64,000 nucleotides of DNA from Lytechinus variegatus (lineage: Eukaryota; Echinodermata; Echinoidea; Temnopleuroida; Toxopneustidae), in the NCBI RefSeq assembly GCF_018143015.1, contig NC_054748.1:7872967-7936966 (forward strand), in the 5' to 3' direction. The position numbers and the translations under genes were made by a program. Below are positions 21,381-34,638 of the stretch, in pieces. Every line of letters starts with the position of its first letter. Within the stretch, counting starts at the first letter, position 1. Below the pieces are notes generated by a model. The model did no database searches, was not told the DNA's origin, and was given only the letters and a program-made list of their open reading frames with translations.

Positions 21381-21984
21381 AGGTCAGATCCACCTCAGAA
21401 AAATGTCGATTTGAATCAATATAGAAAAATCAGACAAGCACAATGCTGAAAATTTCATCAAAATCGGATGTAAAAAAAGAAAGTTATGATTTTTCATAGT
21501 TTCGCTTATTTTTAACCAAATAGTTATATGAACGAGCCAGTTACATCCAAATGAGAGAGTCGATGATGTCATTCACTCACTATTTCTTTTGTTTTTTATT
21601 GTTTGAATTATACAATATTTCAATTTTTACGAATTTGACGATTAGGACCTCCTTGCCTGAAGCACAAAATGATAAAATAATGGAATTCCACGTGTTCAGG
21701 GAGGAATGAAACTTCATATCACATGACAATGACGAGAAAATAAAAATATTTCATATTTCATATAATAAAATACAAAAGAAATAGTGAGTGAGTGATGTCA
21801 TCAGTTCCTCATTTGCATACCAACCGAGATGTGCATATAACTGTTTTGTGAAATGAAGCGAAACTTTAAAAATGCCATAACTTTCTTATATTACACCCGA
21901 TTTTGATGAAATTTTCAGTGTTTGCTTGGTCAATTTTTCTCTTTTTATTCAAATGAAGTTTTTGTTGGGGTGGACTTGTCCTTT
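21381..21984. mobile_element. MITE with TTAA target duplication (copy 2)
   Basis: Flanked by TTAA on both sides (21377-21380 and 21985-21988). It begins AGGTCAGATCCACC and ends GGTGGACTTGTCCT. Arm blocks are shared with copy 1, but this copy lies in the opposite orientation relative to the asymmetric end differences, and the right arm differs (CATTTGCATACCAACCGAG in place of the GGATGTAACTGG block). This suggests arms of more than one subfamily. Confidence 0.8.
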
Positions 21985-22519
21985 AATATTAGCATTCCCT
22001 TGGAATTCCCCGCGTCAACGAGGTACACTACTTGGTTTAAAAACCGATTTGTATTGTGTCTCATCATACATGGTCGGTGGCGTGACAGAAGGGGGAGGCT
22101 GCCCCCCCCCCCCGGCGGATTTCACCGGGAAAATAAAAAACAAGAAAAATAAAAAATGAGAAAGAAGAAAAGAAAGAAAGAGAGATAGGGTGAAGGGAAA
22201 AGTTGAAAAAAATAAGAAAAACATACAAAGGGAAAACGGAAGGAAAGCGGTAAATGAAGGAAAGAAGAACATGTGATAAAGCACCATTCCGAAATACTAA
22301 TGCGAGCATGATTACTAAGAAAGGGAAATAAAATAAATTTAGCAAACAAAAGTGGGAAATGAAAGTAAAATGGACTGAGCCAAAAGCTTAATAAGAAAAT
22401 GAATAAAAGCATTCATTAACTATACTTTGTTAACTTATTCAAATCAATATTAAGTTTCCCTTTAAACGTGGAATTCCCCGCCGCTGAAGGCACAGACCCA
22501 TAATAACGTGTGTAGTCAA

Positions 22520-23297
22520 AAAAGGCACTTCTGAAAGCATTTGTGAACAAACTCAATGATCGTTATATAATATCATGGAAAAACAGTCTCAACGATAACA
22601 CCCAAAATTCCCATGACCAATGCAATAAACTAAGAACCTATAAAACACTGAAAAAAAGATTACAAGATTGAAAATTACCTACTACTGAAAAGACGCTCAT
22701 CACTAATTTTGCCAAGTTAAGAATAAGCAATAGTCATGATAGTAAACTTATGATAGAACAAGGTAGATATAATAGGATTGCTGTAAACGATAGAATATGC
22801 CCTGTTTGCTCGTCATTTGTAGAGGATGAATACCATTTCACTGTACACTGTAAGGCCCTCGAAGAACCCATTAAACAAGTTAAAGGAAGTAATGCCAGAT
22901 TTTATGAAAATAACCAACAAAAACAAATTCCAATTAATATTAGATAGCAATGACATGGATATTAGCAGATTATGTGTTATAGGAATAAGTTATATTACAT
23001 GGAGAGACTTAGGATGCTTGAAAGAAAATATGATATTACACTTATGTATTTGTATAGGGTGTATTAATGTTTTAGGTATATTATGTATGTGTATGTATAT
23101 TGTATGCATTTATGTATCTCGCATCTAACTTTTTTTTCCAATGGTATTTTTCTTCTGTTTTTTTTCTTTGTATTTTTAATACCTCGTTATTACTATGTTA
23201 AGTTTATGTTTTATTATTTTTTGTTATGTTTCTTTGTTTTTGATGATGATCCTTAAATGTCAGGATTTTATATCAATAAACTTTTGAATTGAATTGA
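22520..23297 (+). mobile_element. LINE 3' end, array copy 1
   Basis: The plus strand encodes IEQGRYNRIAVNDRICPVCS then VEDEYHFTVHCKALEEP, the Cys/His knuckle found at the C-terminus of many animal LINE proteins, followed by a 3' UTR and a tail of GAATT repeats (to about 23299). It is 5'-truncated and has frame breaks. Confidence 0.72.
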
Positions 23298-24234
23298 ATT
23301 GTGTAGTTAACGAGGCAAATTAATTAATTCTTGGTTTAAAAACCGATTTTTGTTTGGTCTCACCATACATGGTGAGTGGCGTAATAGGCGGGGGGGGGGG
23401 GGCAGGCTGACCCCCCCCCCCCTTGTGGCGAATTTCACCGGGAAAATAAAAAAACAACGGGAAAAGGGGAAAAGGAGAAAGAAAGAAAGAAAGAAAGAAA
23501 GAACGAAAAGAAAGAAAGAAAGAAAGGAAAAGGGGGAAAGGGAAAAATAAGAAGTGAAGGGAAATAAAACAAATTTAGCAAAAAAAAGTGGGAAATGAAG
23601 GTAAAGTGGAATGAGCTAAAAGCTAAATAGCAAAATAAAAAAAATACTTTGTTGACCTAGAAAACTTGATATTAAGTATCCCTTTAAACGTGGAATTCCC
23701 CTCGATGTCAAGATAGTCTGAAGGGACAGACCCTTAATAACGCGTGTAGTCAGCGGAACAATTCATTACTACTTGATTAAAAAAAAATCGATTTGTGTTT
23801 GGTCTCATCATACATGGTCAGTGGCGTAACAGGCGGGGGGTCAGCCCCCCCCCCCCCGGCGGATTTCACAGGGGAAAAAATACAGGAAAAGGAAAGAAAG
23901 AGAGGAAAGGGGGAAAGGGAAAAAGTGTAAAATAAGAAAAAACATACAAAGGGAAAAACGGAAGGAAAGCGGTAAATGAAGGAAAGAAGAACATGTGAAA
24001 AGCACCATTCCGAAATACTAATGCGAGCATGATTACTAAGAAAGGGAAATAAAATAAATTTAGCAAACAAAAGTGGGAAATGAAGGTAAAATGGACTGAG
24101 CCAAAAGCTAAATAAGAAAATGAATAAAAGCATTCATTGACTATACTTTGTTAACTTATTCAAATCAATATTAAGTTTCCCTTTAAACGTGGAATTCCCC
24201 GCGATAGATATCTGAAGGCACAGACGTGTGTAGT

Positions 24235-25018
24235 CAAAAAAGGCACTTCTGAAAGCAATTGTGAACAAACTCAATGATCGTTATATAATATCATGGAAAA
24301 ACAGTCTCAACGATAACACCCAACATTCCCATGACCAATGCTATAAACTAAGAACCTATAAAACACTGAAAAAAGATTATAAGATTGGCAATTGTATAAT
24401 ATCATTAGATATTTAAAAGACGCACATCACTATTAAAAATAAGCAATAGTAAACTTATGATAAAACAAGGTAGATATAATAGGATTGCTGTAAACGATAG
24501 AATATGCCCTGTTTACTCGTCATTTGTAGAGGAAGAATACAATTTCACTGTACACTGTAAGGCACTCGAAGAACCCCGAAATAAATTATTTAACAAGTTA
24601 AAGGAAGTAATGCCAGATTTTATGAAAATAACCAACAAAAACAAATTCCAATTAATATTAGATAGCAATGACATGGATATTAGCAGATTATGTGTTATAG
24701 GAATAAGTTATATGTACATGGAGAGACTTAGGATGCTTGAAAGAAAATATGATATTACACTTATGTATTTGTATAGGATGTATTAATGTTTTAGGTATAT
24801 TATGTATGTGTATGTATATTGTATGCATTTATGTATCTCGCATCTAACTTTTTTTTTCCAATGGTATTTTTCTTCTGTTTTTTTTTCTTTGTATTTTTAA
24901 TACCTCGTTATTACTATGTTAAGTTTATGTTTTATTATTTTTTGTTATGTTTCTGTGTTTTTGATGATGATCCTTAAATGTCAGGATTTTATATCCATAA
25001 ACTTTTGAATTGAATTGA
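24235..25018 (+). mobile_element. LINE 3' end, array copy 2
   Basis: The most open of the five: 24457-24786 reads through the CPVYSSFVEEEYNFTVHC knuckle, KEVMPDFMKITNKNKFQLIL and IGISYMYMERLRMLERKY to a stop. One knuckle Cys is Tyr here. Ends in the same GAATT-repeat tail. Confidence 0.72.
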
Positions 25019-25931
25019 ATTGTGTAGTTAACGAGGCAAATTAATTACTACTTGGTTTAAAAACCGATTTTTGTTTGGTCTCACCATACATGGTGAGTGG
25101 CGTAATAGGCGGGGGGGCAGGCTGACCCCCCCCCCCCCCCTTGGCGGATTTCACCGGGAAAATAAAAAAAACAACGGGAAAAGGGAAAAAGGAGAAAGAA
25201 AGAAAAAAAATTAAAGAAAGAAAGAAAGGAAAAGGGGGAAAGGGAAAAATAAGAAGTGAAGGGAAATAAAACAAATTTAGCAAAAAGTGGGAAATGAAGG
25301 TAAAGTGGAATGAGCCAAAAGCTAAATAGCAAAATAAAAAAAAATACTTTGTTGACCTAGAAAACTTGATATTAAGTTTCCCTTTAAACGTGGAATTCCC
25401 CTCGATGTCAAGATAGTCTGAAGGGACAGACCCTTAATAACGTGTGTAGTCAACGGAACAATTCATTACTACTTGATTAAAAAAAATCGATTTGTGTTTG
25501 GTCTCATCATACATGGTCAGTGGCGTAACAGGCGGGGGGTCAGCCCCCCCCCCCCGGCGGATTTCACAGGGGAAAAAATACAGGAAAAGGAAAGAAAGAG
25601 AGGAAAGGGGAAAGGGAAAAAGTGTAAAATATGAAAAAACATACAAAGGGAAAACGGAAGGAAAGCGGTAAATGAAGGAAAGAAGAACATGTGAAAAGCA
25701 CCATTCCGAAATACTAATGCGAGCATGATTACTAAGAAAGGGAAATAAAATAAATTTAGCAAACAAAAGTGGGAAATGAAGGTAAAATGCACTGAGCCAA
25801 AAGCTAAATAAGAAAATGAATAAAAGCATTCATTGACTATTCTTTGTTAACTTATTCAAATCAATATTAAGTTTCCCTTTAAACGTGGAATTCGCCGCCG
25901 CTGAAGGCACAGACCCATAATAACATGTGTA

Positions 25932-26470
25932 GTCAAAAAAGGCACTTCTGAAAGCATTTGTGAACAAACTCAATGATCGTTATATAATATCATGGAAAAA
26001 CAGTCTCAACGATAACACCCAACATTCCCATGACCAATGCAATAAACTAAGAACCTATAAAACACTGAAAAAAAGATTACAAGATTGAAAATTACCTACT
26101 ATTGAAAAGACGCACATCACTAATTTTGCCAAGTTAAGAATAAGCAATAGTAAACTTATGATAGAACAAGGTAGATATAATAGGATTGCTGTAAACGATA
26201 GAATATGCCCTGTTTGCTCGTCATTTGTAGAGGATGAATACCATTTCACTGTACACTGTAAGGCCCTCGAAGAACCCATTAAACAAGTTAAAGGAAGTAA
26301 TGCCAGATTTTATGAAAATAACCAACAAAAACAAATTCCAATTAATATTAGATAGCAATGACATGGATATTAGCAGATTATGTGTTATAGGAATAAGTTA
26401 TATGTACATGGAGAGACTTAGGATGCTTGAAAGAAAAATATGATATTACACTTATGTATTTGTATAGGGT
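25932..26470 (+). mobile_element. LINE 3' end, array copy 3 (tail deleted)
   Basis: As copy 1, but the sequence jumps from TTGTATAGGGTG straight into the G-run of module b1 at about 26470. The 3' UTR, GAATT tail and start of b1 are missing. Confidence 0.72.
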
Positions 26471-27289
26471 GCAGGGGGGGCAGGCTGACCCCCCCCCCCC
26501 CTTGGCGGATTTCACCGGGAAAATAAAAAAAACAACGGGAAAAGGGAAAAAGATGAAAGAAAGAAAAAAATGAAAGAAAGAAAGGAAAAGGGGGGAAGGG
26601 AAAAATAAGAAGTGAAGGGAAATAAAACAAATTTAGCAAAAAGTGGGAAATGAAGGTAAAGTGGAATGAGCCAAAAGCTAAATAGCAAAATAAAAAAAAA
26701 TACTTTGTTGACCTAGAAAACTTGATATTAAGTTTCCCTTTAAACGTGGCATTTCCCGCGATGTCAAGATAGTCTGAAGGGACAGACCCTTAATAACGTG
26801 TGTAGTCAACGGAACAATTCATTACTACTTGATTAAAAAAAATCGATTTGTGTTTGGTCTCATCATACATGGTCAGTGGCGTAACAGGCGGGGGGTCAGC
26901 CGCCCCCCCCCGGCGGATTTCACAGGGGAAAAAATACAGGAAAAGAAAAGAAAGAGAGGAAAAGGGGAAAGGGAAAAAGTGTAAAATACGAAAAAACATA
27001 CAAAGGGAAAAACGGAAGGAAAGCGGTAAATGAAGGAAAGAAGAACATGTGAAAAGCACCATTCCGAAATACTAATGCGAGCATGATTACTAAGAAAGGG
27101 AAATAAAATAAATTTAGCAAACAAAAGTGGGAAATGAAGGTAAAATGCACTGAGCCAAAAGCTAAATAAGAAAATGAATAAAAGCATTCCTTGACTTTTC
27201 TTTGTTAACTTATTCAAATCAATATTAAGTTTCCCTTTAAACGTGGAATTCCCCGCCGCTGAAGGCACAGACCCATAATAACGTGTGTA

Positions 27290-28067
27290 GTCAAAAAAGG
27301 CACTTCTGAAAGCATTTGTGAACAAACTCAATGATCGTTATATAATATCATGGAAAAACAGTCTCAACGATAACACCCAACATTCCCATGACCAATGCAA
27401 TAAACTAAGAACCTATAAAACACTGAAAAAAAAAGATTACAAGATTGAAAATTACCTACTATTGAAAAGACGCACATCACTAATTTTGCCAAGTTAAGAA
27501 TAAGCAATAGTAAACTTATGATAGAACAAGGTAGATATAATAGGATTGCTGTAAACGATAGAATATGCCCTGTTTGCTCGTCATTTGTAGAGGATGAATA
27601 CCATTTCACTGTACACTGTAAGGCCCTCGAAGAACCCATTAAACAAGTTAAAGGAAGTAATGCCAGATTTTATGAAAATAACCAACAAAAACAAATTCCA
27701 ATTAATATTAGGTAGCAATGACATGGATATTAGCAGATTATGTGTTATAGGAATAAGTTATATTACATGGAGAGACTTAGGATGCTTGAAAGAAAATATG
27801 ATATTACACTTATGTATTTGTATAGGGTGTATTAATGTTTTAGGTATATTATGTATGTGTATGTATATTGTATGCATTTATGTATCTCGCATCTAACTCT
27901 TTTTTTCCAATGGTATTTTTCTTCTGTTTTTTTTTCTTTGTATTTTTAATACCTCGTTATTACTATGTTAAGTTTATGTTTTATTATTTTTTGTTATGTT
28001 TCTGTGTTTTTGATGATGATCCTTAAATGTCAGGATTTTATATCCATAAACTTTTGAATTGAATTGA
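27290..28067 (+). mobile_element. LINE 3' end, array copy 4
   Basis: Nearly identical to copies 1 and 3 over the knuckle region (27518-27715), with an intact 3' UTR and GAATT tail. Confidence 0.72.
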
Positions 28068-28977
28068 ATTGTGTAGTTAACGAGGCAAATTAATTACTAC
28101 TTGGTTTAAAAACCGATTTTTGTTTGGTCTCACCATACATGGTGAGTGGCGTAATAGGCGGGGGGGCAGGCTGACCCCCCCCCCACCCCCCTTGGCGGAT
28201 TTCACCGGGAAAATAAAAAAAACAACGGGAAAAGGGAAAAAGGAGAAAGAAAGAAAGAAAAAAAAAGAAAGGAAAAGGGGGAAAGGGAAAAATAAGAAGT
28301 GAAGGGAAATAAAACAAATTTAGCAAAAAGTGGGAAATGAAGGTAAAGTGGAATGAGCCAAAAGCTAAATAGCAAAATAAAAAAAAATACTTTGTTGACC
28401 TAGAAAACTTGATATTAAGTTTCCCTTTAAACGTGGCATTTCCCGCGATGTCAAGATAGTCTGAAGGGACAGACCCTTAATAACGTGTGTAGTCAACGGA
28501 ACAATTCATTACTACTTGATTAAAAAAAATCGATTTGTGTTTGGTCTCATCATACATGGTCAGTGGCGTAACAGGCGGGGGGTCAGCCCCCCCCCCCCCG
28601 GCGGATTTCACAGGGGAAAAAATACAGGAAAAGAAAAGAAAGAGAGGAAAGGGGGAAAGGGAAAAAGTGTAAAATACGAAAAAACATACAAAGGGAAAAA
28701 CGGAAGGAAAGCGGTAAATGAAGGAAAGAAGAACATGTGAAAAGCACCATTCCGAAATACTAATGCGAGCATGATTACTAAGAAAGGGAAATAAAATAAA
28801 TTTAGCAAACAAAAGTGGGAAATGAAGGTAAAATGCACTGAGCCAAAAGCTAAATAAGAAAATGAATAAAAGCATTCATTGACTATTCTTTGTTAACTTA
28901 TTCAAATCAATATTAAGTTTCCCTTTAAACGTGGAATTCCCCGCCGCTGAAGGCACAGACCCATAATAACGTGTGTA

Positions 28978-29773
28978 GTCAAAAAAGGCACTTCTGAAAG
29001 CATTTGTGAACAAACTCAATGATCGTTATATAATATCATGGAAAAACAGTCTCAACGATAACACCCAACATTCCCATGACCAATGCAATAAACTAAGAAC
29101 CTATAAAACACTGAAAAAAAGATTATAAGATTGGCAATTGTATACTATCATTAGATATTTAAAAGACGCACATCACTATTAAAAATAAGCAATAGTAAAC
29201 TTATGATAAAACAAGGTAGATATAATAGGATTGCTGTAAACGATAGAATATGCCCTGTTTACTCGTCATTTGTAGAGGAAGAATACAATTTCACTGTACA
29301 CTGTAAGGCCCTCGAAGAACCCCGAAATAAATTATTTAACAAGTTAAAGGGAGTAATGCCAGATTTTATGAAAATAACCAACAAAAACAAATTCCAATTA
29401 ATATTAGGTAGCAATGACATCGATATTAGCAGATAATGTGTTATATGAATAAGTTATATGTACATGGAGAGACTGAGGATGCTTGAAATGAAATATATTA
29501 TACTTATGTATTTGTATATGGGTGTATTAATGTTTTAGGTATATTATGTACATGATGTATGTGTATGTATATTGTATGCATTTATGTATCTCGCATCTAA
29601 CTTTTTTTCCAATGGTATTTTTCTTCTGTTTTTTTTCTTTGTATTTTTAATACCTCGTTGTTACTATGTTAAGTTTATGTTGTATTATTTTTTTTTCTTG
29701 TGTTTCTTTGTTTTTGATGATGATCCTTAAATGTCAGGATTTTATATCAATAAACTTTTGAATTGAATTGAAT
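28978..29773 (+). mobile_element. LINE 3' end, array copy 5
   Basis: Resembles copy 2 in the knuckle (CPVYSSFVEEEYNFTVHC) and in the preceding 60 bases, so the copies fall into two types (1, 3, 4 and 2, 5). More point changes near its end. The last module after it (29775-30300) is a diverged b1-like block. Confidence 0.7.
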
Positions 29774-30639
29774 TGTGTGGTCAATGGGCTAAATTAATTA
29801 CTACTTGGTTTAAAAACTGATTTGTGTTTGGTCTCACCTTACATGGTGAGTGGCGTAATAGACGGGGGGCAGGCTGACCCCCCCCCCCCCTTGTGGCGGA
29901 TTTCACCGGGAATATAAAAAACGGGAAAAGGGAATAAAGGGAGAAAGAAAGAAATAAAGGAAAAGGGGGACAAGGGAAAAAGTGAAAAATAAAAAAAACA
30001 TACAAAGAGAAAACAGAAGGAAAGCGGTAAAAGGAAGAAAAGAAGAACATGATTGTGATAAAGCACCATTCCGAAATACTTATACTAGCATATTTAGTAA
30101 GAAAGGGAAATAGAATAAATTTAGCAAACAAAAGTGGAAAATTAAAGTGAAAGGAATGAACCAAAAGCTTAATTAGAAAATGAAGAAAATGGCCTGAGAC
30201 AAAAGGAGAAGAAGTTAAAAACACGAACGGGCTGCCGAGGATTGGAAATAAAGAATGGGAAGAAAGATGGATGGCATATAGCATTGTGTATGAAGTCTAT
30301 TATAAATAACGGATGCAATAAAGAAAAAAGTAAGCCACGGGCTAGACATATCCCCCTATTATACGTTATCTGACCCTACGGTAGCTTCGCCAGACCCCAT
30401 GAACAGAAGAAGTAGGGGCTCTTCATTTGTGACCTTCAAATGGCTCTGCTTTAAGCTTTATACGTCAATTATTGAAGCACTGGCGTACGAAGGGTGCATG
30501 CATGGTTCCACAACCAAGGGGAAATTAAAAAAAGAACATAAAGGAGCTCGCAACGAAATCATATGAATGAAAGACAGTGATATATATTATTGCATGAATA
30601 TAATCAAAATCTATCACATAATCTTAATTTCATTTCAAA

Positions 30640-31600
<961 letters not shown>

Positions 31601-31611
31601 CAATACATATA

Positions 31612-32825
31612 CAATACGTATCAAAAAAAAGTTTACACTTTTAAAAAGCCCTGGGAATTCAAAAATATACAACGTGAGGGTAATTTGGGTTTGGGTCTCT
31701 TCCATCCAGTGAAAGTAAAAGTTTTGACAGAATATTACACTTGAGTGAGCACTGTCAATTTTTGTAAAGCTCGCTGAAATCTGTTTGCGCAGAATTGCTA
31801 ATTTTCACACTTCAAGGGGAAAGGGTAAAATTAAACTTACCCTGCGAAACATTTCTCATACATTTCCCTTGCACTCTGGTCAATTGAAGTAAAACGGATA
31901 TATTCAAGCAATTTGTTACAATTTTGCCAACCAAATTGAAATTTCAACACTTAGTAAGCACAACTTTTACCCTTTTTGTGCCAGCTGGATCTGAGGATAT
32001 AACTGAATCTGAACTAAGTTTATATCAGACATCTCCAACATTTTTTTTTTCACTAAGTTTATATCGTTTAAATTGGGTTTACATTTCATTTTTCATTAAT
32101 ACTTGTTTCTCCACACTTATCCCAAGCTTTACAATGATAAACAAAATGAAAGTGAAGCCTAAGCCATTTCATGTAAATCACAGCTCAGTGTAAAGCAAAT
32201 ATCGTCACGATGGCCTCGGTGTGTGGGGGAGTGGGTGGGGCACAATGCACTCTTCGAAGTGTTTTGGGCAAGGTAACAAGTTAAAAAAGGGTAAAATAAT
32301 AATAATAATAATAATAGGTCCATTTATATAGCGCAGCTACTATGTGCATATACTCTACTGCGCTTTGATAATTGGTATCATATTATTACCCCGGCTGTAG
32401 CTGAGCCGCCATATTAATAGGCGCTAAAGCGTTCAAGGAAAAATTCTACCGGGTACCCATTCACCTCACCTGGGTCGAGTGCAGCACAATGGGGATAAAT
32501 TTCTTGCTGAAGGAAATTACGCCATGGCTGGGATTCGAACCAACGACCCTCTGTTTCAAAGTCCGAAGACTAATCCACTAATAAAAGATATCTTAAAATC
32601 AATTTTACAAGATAAATCCAATGCGTTTTTCATGATTAAGGTCTACTTTTATTCACATAACTATTTCAAAGTTCTGCGCAAATCATTTTTCACTAACTTT
32701 TCAAAAGTAAGTGGTGCTCACTCATTTTTCGACAGTTATATCGTCATTTGCTTAAATGGATCTGTACCAATGTTGAAATGTGGAAAAATGTTCAGGATAT
32801 TGTGTAAACTTTTCTTTGATACGCA

Positions 32826-32828
<3 letters not shown>
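31612..32828. mobile_element. Tc1/mariner-type MITE with a SINE inside
   Basis: The left end CAATACGTATCAAAAAAAAG and the right end (inverse reading CAGTGCGTATCAAAGAAAAG) form terminal inverted repeats, flanked by TA at 31610-31611 and 32829-32830. Mirror blocks further in include GTTTACAC, GTGAGCAC and TTTGCGCAGAA. Total 1217 bp, of which about 290 bp is the nested SINE. TA duplication and CAGTGCGT-type ends fit Tc1/mariner MITEs. No transposase. Confidence 0.72.
32294..32580 (-). mobile_element. tRNA-derived SINE with (ATT)n tail
   Basis: Read on the minus strand it begins with a tRNA-like head: TAGTGGATTAGTCTTCGG (A box, 32563-32580) and GGTTCGAATCCC (B box, 32530-32541), a plausible internal RNA polymerase III promoter. 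It continues through GCTGCACTCGACCCAGGTG and ends GCGCTATATAAATGG plus an (ATT)n tail at 32294-32317. Full length, with head, body and tail. Same family as 4395-4571. Confidence 0.85.

Positions 32829-32869
<41 letters not shown>
32829..32869. repeat. (TA)n microsatellite
   Basis: About 20 TA units directly adjoining the right end of the mariner-type MITE, whose target site is TA. Confidence 0.95.
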
Positions 32870-32871
<2 letters not shown>

Positions 32872-33416
32872 CCTCGTTATTCGTTATTCGCCACTGCCTA
32901 TTCATTACCGGTAGATTGTTTTGCTCTTATCCCGCCCCCTGGTAACCGACCCCTGTTTCGCTGTTTCGCCCCTGTACATGGGTCGTTATACCAAATGGGT
33001 TTAAAGACAAGAAGTAATTGGACCAATCAATACATAGACCAATTAAGTTTAGCTATCATTGTATCAACCGATCTGGGAATATTAGACCATCGATCTGATT
33101 GTAGTGGGGGAAAGATAATTGCCAAAATACCCGAAAGAACGACAGAGTTATATCACGTAGTTATAATAGTCTTTGAAATCTACCAAATGTGATTTGCAGA
33201 GAAAAAAATCAACTTGCATGTGAAACCAACAGACAATTCGACAAAGGGGATCCAGCCTTAGGAGGGGGGCCGGAATTTTTTCAGCCATATTTTCCCTGAT
33301 CGGCCGCTCGAAGATGATTTTGGGTTTCTTTGGAGGAGTATTCCTAATCGTCACTTCTTAGCTTTATTCTTATGAATAAAGATAAATATATATATCATAA
33401 TCATTATTTATTTAAT
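32870..33416. other. No gene seen
   Basis: A long frame across 32479-33192 spans the SINE and the TA run and is not a gene. Confidence 0.4.
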
Positions 33417-34390
33417 GCGAGCGCGAAGCGCGTGTTTAAATTATTTGGAAATCTTATGTATTTTTTCCTAAAATTTTAACATTCTGGGCAATGTTTGTTT
33501 TCCTGAAAATGATGTGTATGCAAATTAATAATTACTACGAACGCGAAGCGCGAGCAGATATGAACTGATGGAAAATGTTCTGTTAAAGACTGCTTGCTGT
33601 TAGCCATGAAGACGTAACATATTCAAAAAATCAAATCATGCGAGCGCGAGCTTAATTTTTTTGACATTTTTACCTACAGAATGGAAATTCTATGCACTTT
33701 TGAAACTCAAACAGAATAGTTATATAACCAAATAATTGATGCGAGCGCGAAGCGCGAGCGGAAAATTTTAAGATTTGGACCTACTGAACGAGACACTCTA
33801 TTCCAACATGTCCAAGTTTTGTAAATCATGAAAAGGATGAGCAAGTGGGGATCTTCCTTACATTAATAATGTGGGCGCAGAGCGCGAGCAGAAAATTCTA
33901 TGTTTTGAACTGATCGAAAAGGTACCTGATAAGGACTACTTAATAGCCATGAAGACGTTACATATTAACAATCAAATAATGGCAGCGCGAAGCGCGAGCT
34001 GGAAAATTTTGACATTTCTACATTTTAAAATTTTGATCAATTTTTTAATCGTGAACAGGATAGGTTTATAACTAAGGGTCTAAGCAATTAATGCGAGTTC
34101 GAAGCGCGAGCCGAGAAAATCGAGATTTAGACCTAAAAACGGGATACTATTCATGTTTAATTTGTAAATCATGAAAAGAATTAATAGGGGATCTACATTA
34201 ATAATCCGAGCACGAAGTGCGAGCAGAAATTTTTGATATTGTGATCTGAAACTGGATAAAAGAAAACAAGAAGAGTATCTGAATAAACGTGCTCTCGTGT
34301 TTAGACCTAGAATCTGGGCATTCTAAAATACATCTTTTATCATGAAAATCAAAGCGAGCCTAAACTATTTGATATTTCGATCTGAAAAAT
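33417..34390. repeat. Higher-order repeat with GCGCGAAGCGCGAGC cores
   Basis: The core occurs at about 33418, 33539, 33640, 33740, 33871, 33982, 34092 and 34207. Three subunit types alternate: A (with ACTGAT.GAAAA and AGCCATGAAGACGT), B (with TTGACATTT.TAC) and C (with TTTGTAAATCATGAAAAG). The A subunits at about 33537, 33869 and 34201 give a period near 332 bp. The core is close to palindromic. 34391-34638 is a decayed continuation with no gene. Confidence 0.75.
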
Positions 34391-34638
34391 GAGTCAATTT
34401 CAGCTCTATTTTTCAAGCACTTTGTAGGATAACTGAGAGGTGAATATGTATCGCACAATTATGACATTGAGTTTTAACATAGGACCGGACACCTTTAGGA
34501 CAAAAGGAACAATTTAATTATTATATTGATATCTTAATCATTAATGCCTAATGAGGTAGCGAAATCTGATGATATTATGGCCTGAAAACTGGACATTTCA
34601 AGCACTTCTGTTATAATAAATAGGATGCATCAGTTTAT

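Larger units (their letters stand above)
22030..30300 (+). repeat. Tandem array of a ~1.7 kb composite unit (five copies)
   Basis: Three modules repeat in fixed order: the 3' end of a LINE; module b1 (contains CACCATACATGGTGAGTGGC, a G-run/C-run hairpin and a GAAAG-rich tract); and module b2 (contains CATCATACATGGTCAGTGGC and a similar hairpin). The landmark AAAGGCACTTCTGAAAGCA recurs near 22525, 24240, 25938, 27297 and 28985, giving periods of about 1715, 1700, 1360 and 1690. The short third period comes from a ~340 bp deletion at about 26470. Neighbouring copies differ by few bases, so the array is young or homogenised. b1 and b2 are themselves related. Confidence 0.88.

Noticed and set aside
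22015-22412. Phe/Leu-rich minus-strand ORFs in the array modules (also at 23777-24133, 25434-25829, 26873-27331, 28477-28875 and 29781-30284)
   Set aside because: They are reverse translations of GAAAG-rich low-complexity sequence plus C-runs; no domain, and they recur only because the module repeats.
32479-33192. 237-codon plus-strand ORF
   Set aside because: It begins in the SINE tRNA head, runs through MITE sequence and across the (TA)n run (Ile-Tyr repeats), so it is chance.
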